Below, piece by piece: positions 17,259 to 26,298 of a DNA stretch of 64,000 nt; within the stretch, counting starts at the first letter, position 1, and the number at the start of each line of letters is the position of its first letter. The stretch is from Agreia sp. COWG (GTDB lineage: Bacteria > Actinomycetota > Actinomycetes > Actinomycetales > Microbacteriaceae). Made by a program: the position numbers and the translations under genes. The stretch spans positions 2,480,001 to 2,544,000 of the forward strand of contig NZ_LR882035.1 in the NCBI RefSeq assembly GCF_904528075.1, written 5' to 3'. The notes below the pieces were generated by a model. It ran no database searches. It was not told where the DNA came from and saw only the letters and a program-made list of their open reading frames with translations.

Positions 17259-18182
17259 TCAGTGCCGGCGGGCGCGCTCCTCTCCAGGGGCGCGCCCGTC
17301 GGCGGCGAGCGCCCGGCCCGACGCGTCGAGGTAGTCCGACCACGAGCGGGTCGGGGCATAGCCGAGCAGGCGCCTCGCCTTGGCGATCGAGATACCGGAT
17401 GCGTCGACCCTGTCGAGCGGGCGCAGCTCGATCTCCGTTCCGTAGTAGCGCTCGAGAAGCTCGGCGAAGTCGTGCCCACCGGCATTGTCGGGTGACGCGA
17501 TGTAGAACACCTCGTGTCCTGGCAACTCGGATTCGGTGGCGAGCACGATGGCGTCGGCCAGGTCGTAGGCGTCGACGTAGCTCCACAGGTTGGCGCTGAG
17601 GTTCGAGGGATCGCGCACCTGCTTGCCCAGGTTCTCTTCGTAGTTGTTCTCGTTGTGCACTGTGCTGGGCCGCAGCGAGATCGCGCGAATGTCGGAGCGC
17701 CTCACCGCGGCATCCATCAGCTGCTCGCCGAATGCCTTCGACAGGGCGTACGGATCCTGCGGAGAAAGCGGGTGCTGCTCGTCGACCGGCGCGTACTGCG
17801 GCAGAAAGGGGCGCTCGGGAAAGAAGTTGCCCACGATGCTCTCACTCGAGATGTTCACGAAGCGCTTCACGCCGAAGCGCACTGCGGCCTCGATCATGTT
17901 GAACGTCGACATGAGGTTCGTCTGCAGCACCACGTGCGCCGGGTTGCCGGTCGGCTGCGGGATGGCCGCGACGTGCACGACCGCATCGGCGCCGGCCGTG
18001 ACCGCGAACGCCGAGCCCGCGTCGGTGAGATCGGCCATCTGGTAGCGACCCGGAACCACGACGCCCGCATCGAACACCGGCCGAACCAGGTCGACACCCA
18101 GCACGTCGTGCCCCGCATCGACGAGCGCCTCGACGGCGGCCCGTCCGACCTTGCCGCGTGAACCGGTGACGACGACCTTCAT
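17259..18182 (-). CDS. NAD(P)-dependent epimerase/dehydratase (extended SDR)
   Basis: A 307-residue cytoplasmic enzyme. The cofactor loop VVTGSRGKVGRA starts at residue 3, and the active-site region has S-YxxxK spacing in NISSESIVG and DPYALSKAFGEQ. Such proteins act on nucleotide sugars or on sugar acids (uronate dehydrogenase-like). It lies 16 bases from the convergent levansucrase gene and 51 bases downstream of a LacI gene in the same direction, so it may be co-transcribed with that regulator. The substrate is unknown. Confidence 0.88.
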   Translation of the reverse strand: MKVVVTGSRGKVGRAAVEALVDAGHDVLGVDLVRPVFDAGVVVPGRYQMADLTDAGSAFAVTAGADAVVHVAAIPQPTGNPAHVVLQTNLMSTFNMIEAAVRFGVKRFVNISSESIVGNFFPERPFLPQYAPVDEQHPLSPQDPYALSKAFGEQLMDAAVRRSDIRAISLRPSTVHNENNYEENLGKQVRDPSNLSANLWSYVDAYDLADAIVLATESELPGHEVFYIASPDNAGGHDFAELLERYYGTEIELRPLDRVDASGISIAKARRLLGYAPTRSWSDYLDASGRALAADGRAPGEERARRH

Positions 18183-18233
18183 TGGTGCTCTTTTCGCTCG
18201 GGGGCAGGTCTCCCAGCGTATGCGAGTGAGGGG

Positions 18234-19271
18234 CTAAGCGACCCCGACCGTGGCGCCGGCCGTGGAGTCCCGCACGATGAGGTGCGGCTGCAGCTGCTGC
18301 GATTCGACCGGTGTGCCGGCCAGCAGGTCGAGCAAGGTCAGAAGGGCTCGGCGCCCCATCTCGTGCATCGGGGAGCGCAGTGTCGTCAGGGGCAACGGCA
18401 GGTTGGCGGCCAGGGGCGTGTCGTTGAAGCCGATGATGGCCACGTCGTCGGGAACACGCAGCCCCATGTCACGAAGTGCGCCCATGGCCCCGATGGCGGC
18501 GAAGTCGTTGGTCGCGAACACCGCGTCGGGGTAAGGAGGCGAGGCGAACAGCTGCTCGATCCCCTTGCGCCCGCCCGCGGCGTCGAAGCCCGTGTGGGCG
18601 ATCCGATCGTCGGCGACGGAGATTCCGGCCGCGGCGAACTCCGACACGAGACCGGCCGTGCGATCGCGTGAGGTCGAGGCGAACGGCAGGCCCGCCAGCA
18701 CCGCGACGTCGCGGCGGCCGATCTCGAGCAGGTGCCGGGCTGCGAGGCGCCCGCCCAGATCGTCGTCGCAGGTGACCGAGATGTGTCGACCGGCCGTGCG
18801 CGAGGTCAGAACGAAGGTCAGGCCGCCGTCTGCGAGCTCGTCGAGAAAGGGGTCGTCGAGGTGCGCGTCGCCGAAGATCATGCCGTCGACACGTCGATCG
18901 AGCATGCTCTGGGTACGTTGCCGCTGCAGCTCGGGGCGGTCGAGCGAGTTGGTCACGAATGTCGAGATGTCGCGCTCGGTCGCGGCCTCGTCGATGCCCT
19001 CGTAGATCGTTGCGAGCACGAAGTCTTGCAGCCGCGGCACCATGACGCCGACCAGATCGGAACGGGACGTGCGAAGGCTGGCCGCGTGCGGATTGCGACG
19101 ATAGCCGTTGGCTTTCGCTATGGCGAAGATCGCCTTCACGGTCTCTGGCGCCGCCCAGCGCTCGGGGCTGGCCTCCCGCGCGTTGAGTACCCGCGAGACC
19201 GTCGTCACGCTGACGCCCGCGAGGTCGGCAATCATGCGCTGCGTCATCGGCTTGGCCCGGGATGCCGTCAT
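18234..19271 (-). CDS. LacI-family repressor, probable regulator of the asparaginase/deacetylase operon
   Basis: A 345-residue LacI-type regulator with helix-turn-helix QRMIADLAGVSVTTVSRVLN, hinge NPHAASLRTSR and a sensor domain (AVFATNDFAAIGAMGALR, VAIIGFNDTPLA). ATG 19271 has an AGAAAGG site. It is divergent from the asparaginase gene across 215 bases containing the LacI-type palindrome CAATCGATTG; this supports control of both directions, including itself. The inducer is unknown; the target operon is atypical for a sugar repressor. Confidence 0.92.
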   Translation of the reverse strand: MTASRAKPMTQRMIADLAGVSVTTVSRVLNAREASPERWAAPETVKAIFAIAKANGYRRNPHAASLRTSRSDLVGVMVPRLQDFVLATIYEGIDEAATERDISTFVTNSLDRPELQRQRTQSMLDRRVDGMIFGDAHLDDPFLDELADGGLTFVLTSRTAGRHISVTCDDDLGGRLAARHLLEIGRRDVAVLAGLPFASTSRDRTAGLVSEFAAAGISVADDRIAHTGFDAAGGRKGIEQLFASPPYPDAVFATNDFAAIGAMGALRDMGLRVPDDVAIIGFNDTPLAANLPLPLTTLRSPMHEMGRRALLTLLDLLAGTPVESQQLQPHLIVRDSTAGATVGVA

Positions 19272-19372
19272 GGTCGCCTTTCTCTCGCACTGGTGCTCGG
19301 CTGTGCGTCGCTCCCAGTATCCCCTAACGATCGAGGCCGATCATGGCGTTACACAGAGGAAACATCATGTTT

Positions 19373-19419
19373 ACACAATCGTTTTCCACAAACAATTGAC
19401 GCAATCGATTGTGTAGGCG
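19373..19419. promoter_or_regulatory. Divergent operator/promoter region for the asparaginase operon
   Basis: A perfect palindrome CAATCGATTG (19402-19411) follows a TTGACG hexamer (19396-19401) on the + strand, so a repressor bound there would cover the promoter. A related partial site, CAATCGTTTT, is at 19376-19385. Both resemble LacI-family operators with a central CG. The -10 is not clear. Confidence 0.55.
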
Positions 19420-19486
19420 ACGCTGAGTCTACTCATTCGCTCATCAGCGCCGCTCTCGCGCGGCGCACGTCATCGAAAGGCCGCTC

Positions 19487-20485
19487 ATGCCGCACATCGT
19501 CGTCCTCGCAACCGGAGGAACGATTGCCTCGCGGGCGAGCGGGGCTGACGAGTCGGGTGGGGCGGTGGCGACGGATTCGGCCGCCACGCTGCTGTCCGGG
19601 CTGGGATCCACCGGCGCCGATGTGACGGTGGAGTCGGTCGACGTGATGCGCGTGAACTCGTTCAACCTGACGTTGGCCGACATGGGCGATATCTGCCGCG
19701 CGATCGCCGAGCAATTCACCCGCCCCGAGGTGGATGGCGTCGTCGTGACCCACGGCACGGACACACTCGAGGAGACCTCGTTCCTCGCCGACCTGGTGCA
19801 CGACGACAGTCGCCCCGTTGTCTTCACCGGCGCGCAGCTCGCGGCGGACGACCCCGCGAGCGATGGCCGGCGGAACCTCCGCGACGCCCTGTCGGTGGCC
19901 GCCGCGCCGGCATCGCTCGACCGGGGCGTGCTGGTGAGCTTCGCCGGTTCCGTCTTCGCCGCCCGCGGCATCCGCAAGGCAGATACGGTCGCCCTGCAGC
20001 CGTTCGACAATGCGGGGTCGGGAAAGATCGGCACCGTCGTCGCGGGCCGAGTCCGCTACACGTCGATTCCCGCCCGCGCGTCGACGTTCGCCCTGCCCAG
20101 CAGCGGCTTCGGTTCCGATCGGGTCGATGTGATCAGCGCCTACCCGGGCGCCGACGGCTCTCTTCTCCGGGCCGTCATCGACAGCGGAACGCGCGGCGTC
20201 ATCGTCAGCGCCACGGGAAACGGCAACCCGGGCTCGCCCATGGTGAGCGAGATCATCAGGGCCGTGGCATCCGGTGTCGTCGTGGCCGTCGGCAGCCGGG
20301 TGTCCTCCGGGCCGGTCGTCGCCGTCTACGGAAACGGAGGAGCGGTCGACGCGGCGGCGGCGGGGGCCGTTCTGCTCGGCCATCTGCCCGCAGCCCAGGC
20401 GCGCATCCTGCTTGCCCTGCTTCTCGACAGGGGTGACGCGACCGCCGCGACCACCGAGCTGGCCGCTTTCGTCGAGACCTTCTAA
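19487..20485 (+). CDS. L-asparaginase-family amidohydrolase
   Basis: A 332-residue cytoplasmic protein of the bacterial asparaginase family. The first catalytic block is LATGGTIAS (nucleophilic T12) and the second is VVTHGTDTLEET (T91, D92). Usual length. The family hydrolyses L-asparagine or related amides to the acid plus ammonia. It is the first gene of an operon with a deacetylase, a carrier and two dehydrogenases, so its real substrate may be another amide rather than asparagine. Start chosen at MPHIVVLATGG, with AAAGG upstream. Confidence 0.92.
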   Translation: MPHIVVLATGGTIASRASGADESGGAVATDSAATLLSGLGSTGADVTVESVDVMRVNSFNLTLADMGDICRAIAEQFTRPEVDGVVVTHGTDTLEETSFLADLVHDDSRPVVFTGAQLAADDPASDGRRNLRDALSVAAAPASLDRGVLVSFAGSVFAARGIRKADTVALQPFDNAGSGKIGTVVAGRVRYTSIPARASTFALPSSGFGSDRVDVISAYPGADGSLLRAVIDSGTRGVIVSATGNGNPGSPMVSEIIRAVASGVVVAVGSRVSSGPVVAVYGNGGAVDAAAAGAVLLGHLPAAQARILLALLLDRGDATAATTELAAFVETF

Positions 20486-20520
20486 CCCCCTACACACGAA
20501 CACCCTAGAAAGGACACACC

Positions 20521-21405
20521 ATGGCTAAGAAGATCTTCGTGGCATTCGGCATCGACGTCGATGCCGTCGGCGGATGGCTCGGCTCCTACGGCGGAGAGGA
20601 CTCCCCCGGCGACATCTCGCGCGGCATCTTCGCCGGAGAGGTCGGGGTTCCCCGGCTCAACGCCCTGCTGAAGAAGTACGAGCTACCCTCCACCTGGTTC
20701 TGGCCGGGGCACTCGATCGAGACCTTCCCCCAGCAGTTCGACCAGGTCGTGGCCGACGGACACGAGATCGGGGTGCACGGCTACAGCCACGAGAACCCCA
20801 TCGCGATGTCTCGCACCCAGGAGGCCGACATCCTGGACTTCAGCATCGACCTGGTCACCGACCGCACCGGAACGCGCCCCACCGGCTACGTGGCACCCTG
20901 GTGGGAATTCTCGCCCGTGACCAATGAGCTGCTGATCGAGCGGGGCATCCGGTACGACCACTCGCTGATGCACCGCGACTTCGAGCCGTACTACGTGCGC
21001 GTCGGCGACAGCTGGACGAAGATCAACTACGACGAGCCCGCGGCGACCTGGATGAAGCCCCTCGTGCGGGGCCACGAGACCGACCTCGTGGAGATTCCCG
21101 CGAGCTGGTACCTCGACGACCTGCCGCCCATGATGTTCATCAAGTCCAGCCCCAACAGCCACGGCTTCGTGAACCCCCGTCACATCGAAGAGATGTGGCG
21201 AGACCAGTTCGACTGGGTCTACCGCGAGCAGGAGTACGCGGTCTTCACCATCACGATCCACCCCGACGTGTCGGGTCGCCCCCAGGTGCTGCTGATGCTC
21301 GAGCGCCTCATCGAATACATCAGCTCCCACGCCGACGTGGAATGGACGACGTTCGACGCGATCGCCCAGGACTTCATCGCCCGGTCACCCCGCACCAACG
21401 GCTGA
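20521..21405 (+). CDS. HP0310-like polysaccharide deacetylase-family hydrolase
   Basis: A 294-residue NodB-fold protein. The metal site is visible: D12/D14 in GIDVDAV and H86/H90 in VHGYSHE; the catalytic-side histidine is in TIHPDV. From memory the whole protein, including [25 protein letters not shown] and [18 protein letters not shown], follows the Helicobacter pylori HP0310 protein closely. Known family roles include peptidoglycan deacetylation and hydrolysis of cyclic ureides or amides. There is no signal peptide here, so a cytoplasmic small-molecule substrate is more likely. AAAGGA precedes the ATG, 35 bases after the asparaginase gene. Confidence 0.9.
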   Translation: MAKKIFVAFGIDVDAVGGWLGSYGGEDSPGDISRGIFAGEVGVPRLNALLKKYELPSTWFWPGHSIETFPQQFDQVVADGHEIGVHGYSHENPIAMSRTQEADILDFSIDLVTDRTGTRPTGYVAPWWEFSPVTNELLIERGIRYDHSLMHRDFEPYYVRVGDSWTKINYDEPAATWMKPLVRGHETDLVEIPASWYLDDLPPMMFIKSSPNSHGFVNPRHIEEMWRDQFDWVYREQEYAVFTITIHPDVSGRPQVLLMLERLIEYISSHADVEWTTFDAIAQDFIARSPRTNG

Positions 21406-21490
21406 CCGCTCGCACCACGCGTATCCCGCACCCCGTCTCGGCAGCGCAGTGCTTCGAGACATCTCTGTCTTACCCGAAAGGACACAGCTC

Positions 21491-22870
21491 ATGAGCGAAC
21501 CGTCTTCCGCGGCCATCGGCCTTCCCCGCATCAGCAAGAAAGAAACCCGACGCGCGACGAAGATCGCATTCTTCGCCTGGATGATCGCGGTATACGACTT
21601 CATCCTGTTCGGCACGCTGCTGCCGCGCATCAGCGGCACCTACGGCTGGGACACAAGCTTCGCGCTGCTCGTCTCGACGCTCGTCAGCGTCGGAACCTTC
21701 GTGGTCGTCATCTTCGTCGGGCCCCTGGTCGACCGGTTCGGTCGGCGCAAGGGCATGATCATCACGGTCACAGGAACCGCCGTCTCGTCGGCGGCGACGG
21801 CGGCCACGGTGGGCGCGGCCTCGCTGGTGGGCGTTCGCAGCATCAGCGGGCTCGGCCTGTCGGAGCAATCCATCAACGCGACCTATCTGAACGAGCTCTA
21901 CTCGCTCACCGAAGACGAGAAGATCCGCAAGAACCGCGGCTTCGTCTACTCGATGGTGCAGACCGGCTGGCCCATCGGCGCCACGGTCGCCGCCGGGTTC
22001 GTCGCCCTGGTCACCGCCATCTGGGGGCCGGATAGCTGGCGCATCGCCTTCGTGCTCGCCACCATCCCCGCCCTCTCCGTCGCGTTGATCTGCCGTCGGC
22101 TGCGCGAAAGCCCGCAGTTTCTCGCCCAGCGGCACCTAGCCGAGCTGCGCAAAGAAGGAAAGACCGCCGAGGCCTCGCGGTTCGCGCAGACCAGCGGCCT
22201 CTCGGAGCAGACCCACGCGGCGCCGCTGAAGCGCATCTTCCAGGGCAAGCACCTGCGCAACACCATCGTCTTGTCGCTGGCCTGGATGGTCAACTGGTTC
22301 GGCATCCAGACCTTCTCGGTACTCGGCACGACGGTGCTCGAGACGGGTAAGGGTATCGACGCATCGAACGCGCTGCTCTTGATCGTGGTCTCGAACCTCG
22401 TCGGCGCGCTGGGCTACCTCGTGTTCGGCTGGGCCGGTGACAGGTTCGGCCGCAAGAAGGTCATCGTGTTCGGCTGGATCGCGGCCGGCTGCATGTTCGG
22501 AGCGATGCTGCTCGGACCGAGCAACGAGATCTTCGTGATGGTGACCTACATGCTCGGGCTGTTCTTCCTGCTCGGACCGTACGCGGCCATCCTGTTCTTG
22601 CAGGCCGAATGCTTCGACACCGACTGTCGCGCCACCGGAAGCACGTTCATCGGTGCGATGAGCCAGCCGGGGGCGATCATCGGCGGCTTCATCCTCACCG
22701 GGCTCGTCGCCGCTGCCGTTCCCTTCGCCACCGCGGCGTTCTGGGTCGGCGCGGTGGGAACCGTCGTCTCGGGGCTCGTCATGCTCGGAACCCGTTCGGT
22801 GAGCACCACCGGTACCTTCGCCGCCGAAGAAGAGCTGGTCAGCACCGCGCCGGTTCGGGCCGACGTCTGA
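21491..22870 (+). CDS. MFS metabolite transporter
   Basis: A 459-residue membrane protein with about twelve hydrophobic segments. The MFS signature loop DRFGRRKG lies between segments 2 and 3 and is echoed by DRFGRKK in the second half, the usual duplication of the sugar/metabolite-proton symporter group. The start MSEPSSAA has AAAGGA upstream and avoids a longer extension to 21449. It overlaps the next dehydrogenase gene by one base (TGATG). It is inferred to import the substrate of the surrounding catabolic genes. Confidence 0.9.
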   Translation: MSEPSSAAIGLPRISKKETRRATKIAFFAWMIAVYDFILFGTLLPRISGTYGWDTSFALLVSTLVSVGTFVVVIFVGPLVDRFGRRKGMIITVTGTAVSSAATAATVGAASLVGVRSISGLGLSEQSINATYLNELYSLTEDEKIRKNRGFVYSMVQTGWPIGATVAAGFVALVTAIWGPDSWRIAFVLATIPALSVALICRRLRESPQFLAQRHLAELRKEGKTAEASRFAQTSGLSEQTHAAPLKRIFQGKHLRNTIVLSLAWMVNWFGIQTFSVLGTTVLETGKGIDASNALLLIVVSNLVGALGYLVFGWAGDRFGRKKVIVFGWIAAGCMFGAMLLGPSNEIFVMVTYMLGLFFLLGPYAAILFLQAECFDTDCRATGSTFIGAMSQPGAIIGGFILTGLVAAAVPFATAAFWVGAVGTVVSGLVMLGTRSVSTTGTFAAEEELVSTAPVRADV

Positions 22871-23640
22871 TGACCGGCGCAAACCGGCCGGTCGCCATCA
22901 TCTCGGGCGCGGCATCCGGCATCGGGCGGGCCACGGCCGTTCGGCTCGCTCGACGGGGCGACCGCGTCGTGATCGGCCACTACGCCGGAGACCCGCACGA
23001 CCCGCACGAGACGCTGCGCCTCGTCACCGAAGCCGGCGGCGAGGGCCTGATCGTCGGGCTCGATGTGAGCAGCACGGCATCCGTCTCCGACTTCGTCGAG
23101 GCGGGGCTGAGCGCCTTCGGCCGCATCGACCACGTGGTGGCGAACGCCGGCATCCTGCGGCGGGCTCCGTTCGAGGCGATGACGGATGCCGAGTGGGACG
23201 ACGTGCTCGCCGTCGACCTGCACGGCGTGATGCGGCTCGCCAGGGCGGCCTGCCCCCACCTCATGCGGGGCGCGTCGATCGTGGCGATCTCCTCGATCGC
23301 CGGCGGCGTCTACGGCTGGCAGGAGCACGTGCACTACGCCACCGCGAAGGCCGGCGTCATCGGCATGATGCGCAGCCTCGCCGTGGAGCTCGGCCCGATC
23401 GGGGTGCGCGCCAACGTGGTCATCCCGGGGCTCATCGAGACGCCGCAGTCTCTGGATGCGCAGAACTCCCTGGGTCCCGAGGGGCTCTCGCGCGCGGGCG
23501 ACTACATTCCGTGGGGTCGGGTCGGCACCGCCGACGAGGTGGCCAGGGTCATCGAGTTCCTGACCTCCGAGCAGGCGGAGTACGTGACCGGGCAGTCGAT
23601 CACGGTCGACGGCGGGCTGACCGTCGCCATGCGCGACTGA
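22870..23640 (+). CDS. Short-chain dehydrogenase/reductase
   Basis: A 256-residue classical SDR. Cofactor motif SGAASGIG (residues 12-19), NAG motif VVANAG, catalytic Ser in AISSIAG, and Tyr/Lys in HYATAKAG (Y156, K160). It ends in the usual VTGQSITVDGGL. Its ATG overlaps the MFS stop by one base. Likely an NAD(P)-dependent oxidation or reduction of a hydroxyl in the pathway; the substrate is unknown. Confidence 0.92.
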   Translation: MTGANRPVAIISGAASGIGRATAVRLARRGDRVVIGHYAGDPHDPHETLRLVTEAGGEGLIVGLDVSSTASVSDFVEAGLSAFGRIDHVVANAGILRRAPFEAMTDAEWDDVLAVDLHGVMRLARAACPHLMRGASIVAISSIAGGVYGWQEHVHYATAKAGVIGMMRSLAVELGPIGVRANVVIPGLIETPQSLDAQNSLGPEGLSRAGDYIPWGRVGTADEVARVIEFLTSEQAEYVTGQSITVDGGLTVAMRD

Positions 23641-23669
23641 GTTTCACAAATCATACGAAGGGGTATCAG

Positions 23670-24431
23670 ATGACCGAGCACAACCGACCCGCGTCCACGG
23701 GAGTCCTGGCCGGGCGTACCGCCCTCGTCACCGGCGCGGCGAGCGGCATCGGCCGGGCTATCGCGCAGCACTTCATCGCGGCCGGGGCGAGCGTGGTGCT
23801 CGCCGACCGCGACGAGACCGTGCGCGATGTCGCGAGCGCGGCCGGGGCATCCGGTGCCGTGGTCTTCGACGTCGCTGTCGAGGAGCAGGTGATCGACGCC
23901 GTCGACGAGGCAACAGAGCTGCTGGACCGCATCGACATTCTGGTGAACTCGCACGGCATCTTGACCGAGTCGCCCGTGGCGTCGATGACCCTCAGCACGT
24001 GGCAGACGACGCTCGACGTCGACCTGACCAGCGTGTTCCTGCTGACGCGGCAGGTGCTGCCCGGCATGCTCGAGCGCGGCGATGGACGTATCATCACGAT
24101 CGCCTCGCAGTTGGGCCAGAAGGGCGGCTCGGGCCTCGCGCACTACGCGGCGGCCAAGGCGGGCGTGATCGCCTTCACCAAGTCGCTCGCGCTCGAGGTC
24201 TCGTCACAGGGTGTGCTGGCCAACGTCATCGCACCGGGTCCGATCGAGACGCCCCTGGTCGACGGCATCAGCGAAGACTGGAAGAGGGCCAAGCGCGCCG
24301 AGCTGCCCCTGGGCCGCTTCGGCACGGTCGACGAGGTGACGCCCACCGCGGTGCTGCTCGCATCGAACCCCGGCGGCAACCTCTACGTCGGCCAGACTCT
24401 CGGGCCCAATAGCGGCGACGTGATGCCCTGA
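23670..24431 (+). CDS. Short-chain dehydrogenase/reductase
   Basis: A 253-residue classical SDR, paralogous to the preceding gene. TGAASGIG (residues 21-28), NSHGI in place of NAG, the Ser of TIASQLG, and HYAAAKAG (Y159, K163). The end, LYVGQTLGPNSGDVMP, departs from the usual VDGG tail, so the substrate probably differs from that of the first SDR. AAGGGG precedes the ATG. It is 29 bases downstream of the first SDR in the same operon. Confidence 0.92.
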   Translation: MTEHNRPASTGVLAGRTALVTGAASGIGRAIAQHFIAAGASVVLADRDETVRDVASAAGASGAVVFDVAVEEQVIDAVDEATELLDRIDILVNSHGILTESPVASMTLSTWQTTLDVDLTSVFLLTRQVLPGMLERGDGRIITIASQLGQKGGSGLAHYAAAKAGVIAFTKSLALEVSSQGVLANVIAPGPIETPLVDGISEDWKRAKRAELPLGRFGTVDEVTPTAVLLASNPGGNLYVGQTLGPNSGDVMP

Positions 24432-24432
24432 C

Positions 24433-24957
24433 ATGTGCGGGGCATGCGGAACGGCGCGAGGCGATTGGGCGCAGGGCCTCGTCGGCGGCAGCTACGCGGC
24501 GTCCGTCGTGGCGCGCACCCTGACCTCGGTGCTCGTCTCCACAACGGTCAAGAGCACGCCGGCCGGGCTCACGTTGGCGGCGCGCGGGCGGCCGGCCATC
24601 CTGCACGGCGGCCTCGACTCGGTGCTGGCCTCGGCGGCGCCGTTGCTTCCCGCCGGGCTGTCGGATGCGCGGGGCGACTGGGAGCGCTGGGCGCGCGTTC
24701 TCGACGCCCTCCCCGAGCACCGGCCGGTGATGCTCGATCGGGCGGCGGTGCCGCTGCGCTATCGCGGCGACGGCATCTCCGGCGCTTCGCTCGCCGCCGA
24801 CCCTCCGGTTCTGGGGCCTCCCGATCCGACCCGCGCGATCAACCGAGTGACACTCTTCGCGCTTGCCCAGGCGACAGGAGCGCCGACCGCCGAGCTGAGC
24901 CTGCGGGACACCCAGGGACTCTGGTCACTGAGTCTGGCTCCGGTCACCACCCGATGA
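24433..24957 (+). CDS. Hypothetical protein beginning MCGACG (174 aa)
   Basis: No family recognised. It begins MCGACG, a CxxC pair at the very N-terminus that could bind metal or be redox-active, and continues as an Ala/Leu-rich soluble protein with a beta-strand region TVKSTPAGLTLAARGRPAIL. Its ATG is one base after the stop of the second SDR, which points to membership of the catabolic operon. The function is unknown. Confidence 0.6.
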   Translation: MCGACGTARGDWAQGLVGGSYAASVVARTLTSVLVSTTVKSTPAGLTLAARGRPAILHGGLDSVLASAAPLLPAGLSDARGDWERWARVLDALPEHRPVMLDRAAVPLRYRGDGISGASLAADPPVLGPPDPTRAINRVTLFALAQATGAPTAELSLRDTQGLWSLSLAPVTTR

Positions 24958-24988
24958 CGAGCGGCTCATTTTCTACGGGCGTCGGCGC

Positions 24989-25585
24989 TCAGAGATCCTT
25001 CGCGCTGAAGTAGTCGAGCACCGGCGCGGAGGGGTCGCCGCCGAACTGACAGATCCAGATCACGGGCGTCGGCATGGGAGTGTCTGGTGTGTCGAATGAG
25101 ATGTAGATCTCCGGCACCCCGTCGGGGGTGAGGTGCAGATACTTCAGGTCGTAATCGATGGTCGTCACAGAGCCAGGGAATTCCTGAACGCCCGCGGTGA
25201 CACACATGTCCCACAACTGCCTGGCGTTGTATCCGCTGAAGAGATCCGGCGCAGGCTCCTCGACGACCGGCGGCGCGATCTCTGTCGGAGTCGGCGTCGG
25301 CGTCGGTGTCTCCGTCGGCGTCGGTGTGGGAGATGCCGTCGGAGCAGGCGTCTGAACGAGGTTCAGTGCGAACGGGCTCGGAATGATCCCTGTAGCCAGC
25401 GCCGCGCCCGCGGATCCGGCGACGAGCAGGCCGACGAGCGCAAGGGTGATCCCGACGATCCGGCCACGAGACCGTCGCGCAGGGGTGAAGTCTTTCATCG
25501 ATGTGTCCGCCCGTCGAAGTAGGTTGGTTTTCATTGCCGTGAGCATGCTGGTGAGTTCGTCGCCAGAGGGTGGGTCAGTCCGCAT
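24989..25585 (-). CDS. Membrane-anchored partner of the ECF sigma factor
   Basis: A 198-residue protein. Residues 1-40 are cytoplasmic and contain a short helix (DELTSMLTAMKTNLLRRADTS); residues ~43-66 form one membrane helix; then a Thr/Pro repeat stretch (TPTPTETPTPTPTPTE) leads to an extracellular ~85-residue domain with two cysteines. It overlaps the sigma gene by 11 bases. This arrangement is typical of a sigma-factor regulator, but no canonical zinc-binding anti-sigma motif is visible, so the anti-sigma role is inference. Confidence 0.7.
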   Translation of the reverse strand: MRTDPPSGDELTSMLTAMKTNLLRRADTSMKDFTPARRSRGRIVGITLALVGLLVAGSAGAALATGIIPSPFALNLVQTPAPTASPTPTPTETPTPTPTPTEIAPPVVEEPAPDLFSGYNARQLWDMCVTAGVQEFPGSVTTIDYDLKYLHLTPDGVPEIYISFDTPDTPMPTPVIWICQFGGDPSAPVLDYFSAKDL

Positions 25586-26117
25586 TGTCGGTCACCGCCT
25601 TCCGAAGTCGTGCACGTGTGCGAGAGACGCGCTTCTTTGCCGCGTCGACGGTGATGCCCACCAGCTCGGCGGCCTCGGCGTATGGTCGCCCCTCGATGAG
25701 GCAGAGGGTGCTGAGACGGCGGTCGACGGGATCGAGTCGCTCGATCTCGTCGAGCACCCAGCGCAGCTGCTCCCGGGGTGAGTCGTTCGACGCGGGATCG
25801 ACTCCGACATCATCGGGCAGCTCATCTGCACGGTGCTTCTCCTGCCGGCGCCGCAGGTTCAGGCCGTGGTTGCGGCACGTGACCAGGAGCCACGGCAGGA
25901 TGGAACTGTCGGGCAGCACGATTCCGCCACTCTTCTGCCACGCGGTGAAGAAGGTGTCTTGCACCAACTCTTCGACGTCCATCTTGGAGGGGGCAAGTGC
26001 CCACGCATAGCGTGTGACCGTCGGCGCATACCGGTCGAACAGCATCACTAACGCGTATCTGTCGCCGACGACGAGTCGAGCCAGCAGCTCGCCGTCAGTG
26101 CTCTCATCACGATACAT
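25575..26117 (-). CDS. ECF-type RNA polymerase sigma factor
   Basis: A 180-residue sigma-70-family protein with region 2 (FDRYAPTVTRYAWAL, DVEELVQDTFFTAWQ) and region 4 (LDPVDRRLSTLCLIEGRPYAEAAELVGITVDAAKKRV, here split into two parts of under 20 residues each: LDPVDRRLSTLCLIEG and RPYAEAAELVGITVDAA). The ATG has a strong GAGGGGGAA site. It directs transcription of an unknown regulon; co-transcription with its membrane partner suggests response to an extracellular signal. Confidence 0.92.
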   Translation of the reverse strand: MYRDESTDGELLARLVVGDRYALVMLFDRYAPTVTRYAWALAPSKMDVEELVQDTFFTAWQKSGGIVLPDSSILPWLLVTCRNHGLNLRRRQEKHRADELPDDVGVDPASNDSPREQLRWVLDEIERLDPVDRRLSTLCLIEGRPYAEAAELVGITVDAAKKRVSRTRARLRKAVTDNAD

Positions 26118-26228
26118 CCAGTTCCCCCTCTCTCTATGGAATGTCGAGAAACGCGAGAAGGTGACAACCGGACCGAGATTCTGATCGATCTGAACCGTAT
26201 CCGATGGTTCATCGTCGACGAACGAAAA

Positions 26229-26265
26229 ACCCCCTGACTCTCTTAGACAGAGAGATTCAGGGGGT
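26229..26265 (-). terminator. Rho-independent terminator, minus strand
   Basis: Long hairpin with arms ACCCCCTGA-CTCTCT and AGAGAG-ATTCAGGGGGT, followed on the minus strand by TTTTT. It stands right after the tRNA/tmRNA-3'-end-like sequence at 26271-26298. Confidence 0.75.
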
Positions 26266-26298
26266 GTAGTCGTGGTGGTGCCGGTGGGAGTTGAACTC
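26258..26298. repeat. Left copy of 41-bp direct repeat, candidate attachment site
   Basis: Matches 28561-28601 at 35 of 41 positions, with the last 28 bases (CGTGG(T/C)GGT(G/A)CCGGTGG...) differing at three positions. Read on the minus strand, GAGTTCAACTCCCACCGGCACCACCA looks like the 3' end of a tRNA or tmRNA (T-loop GTTCAA, ACCA) followed by a terminator. Integrases often target such ends. No complete cloverleaf could be folded. Confidence 0.5.
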
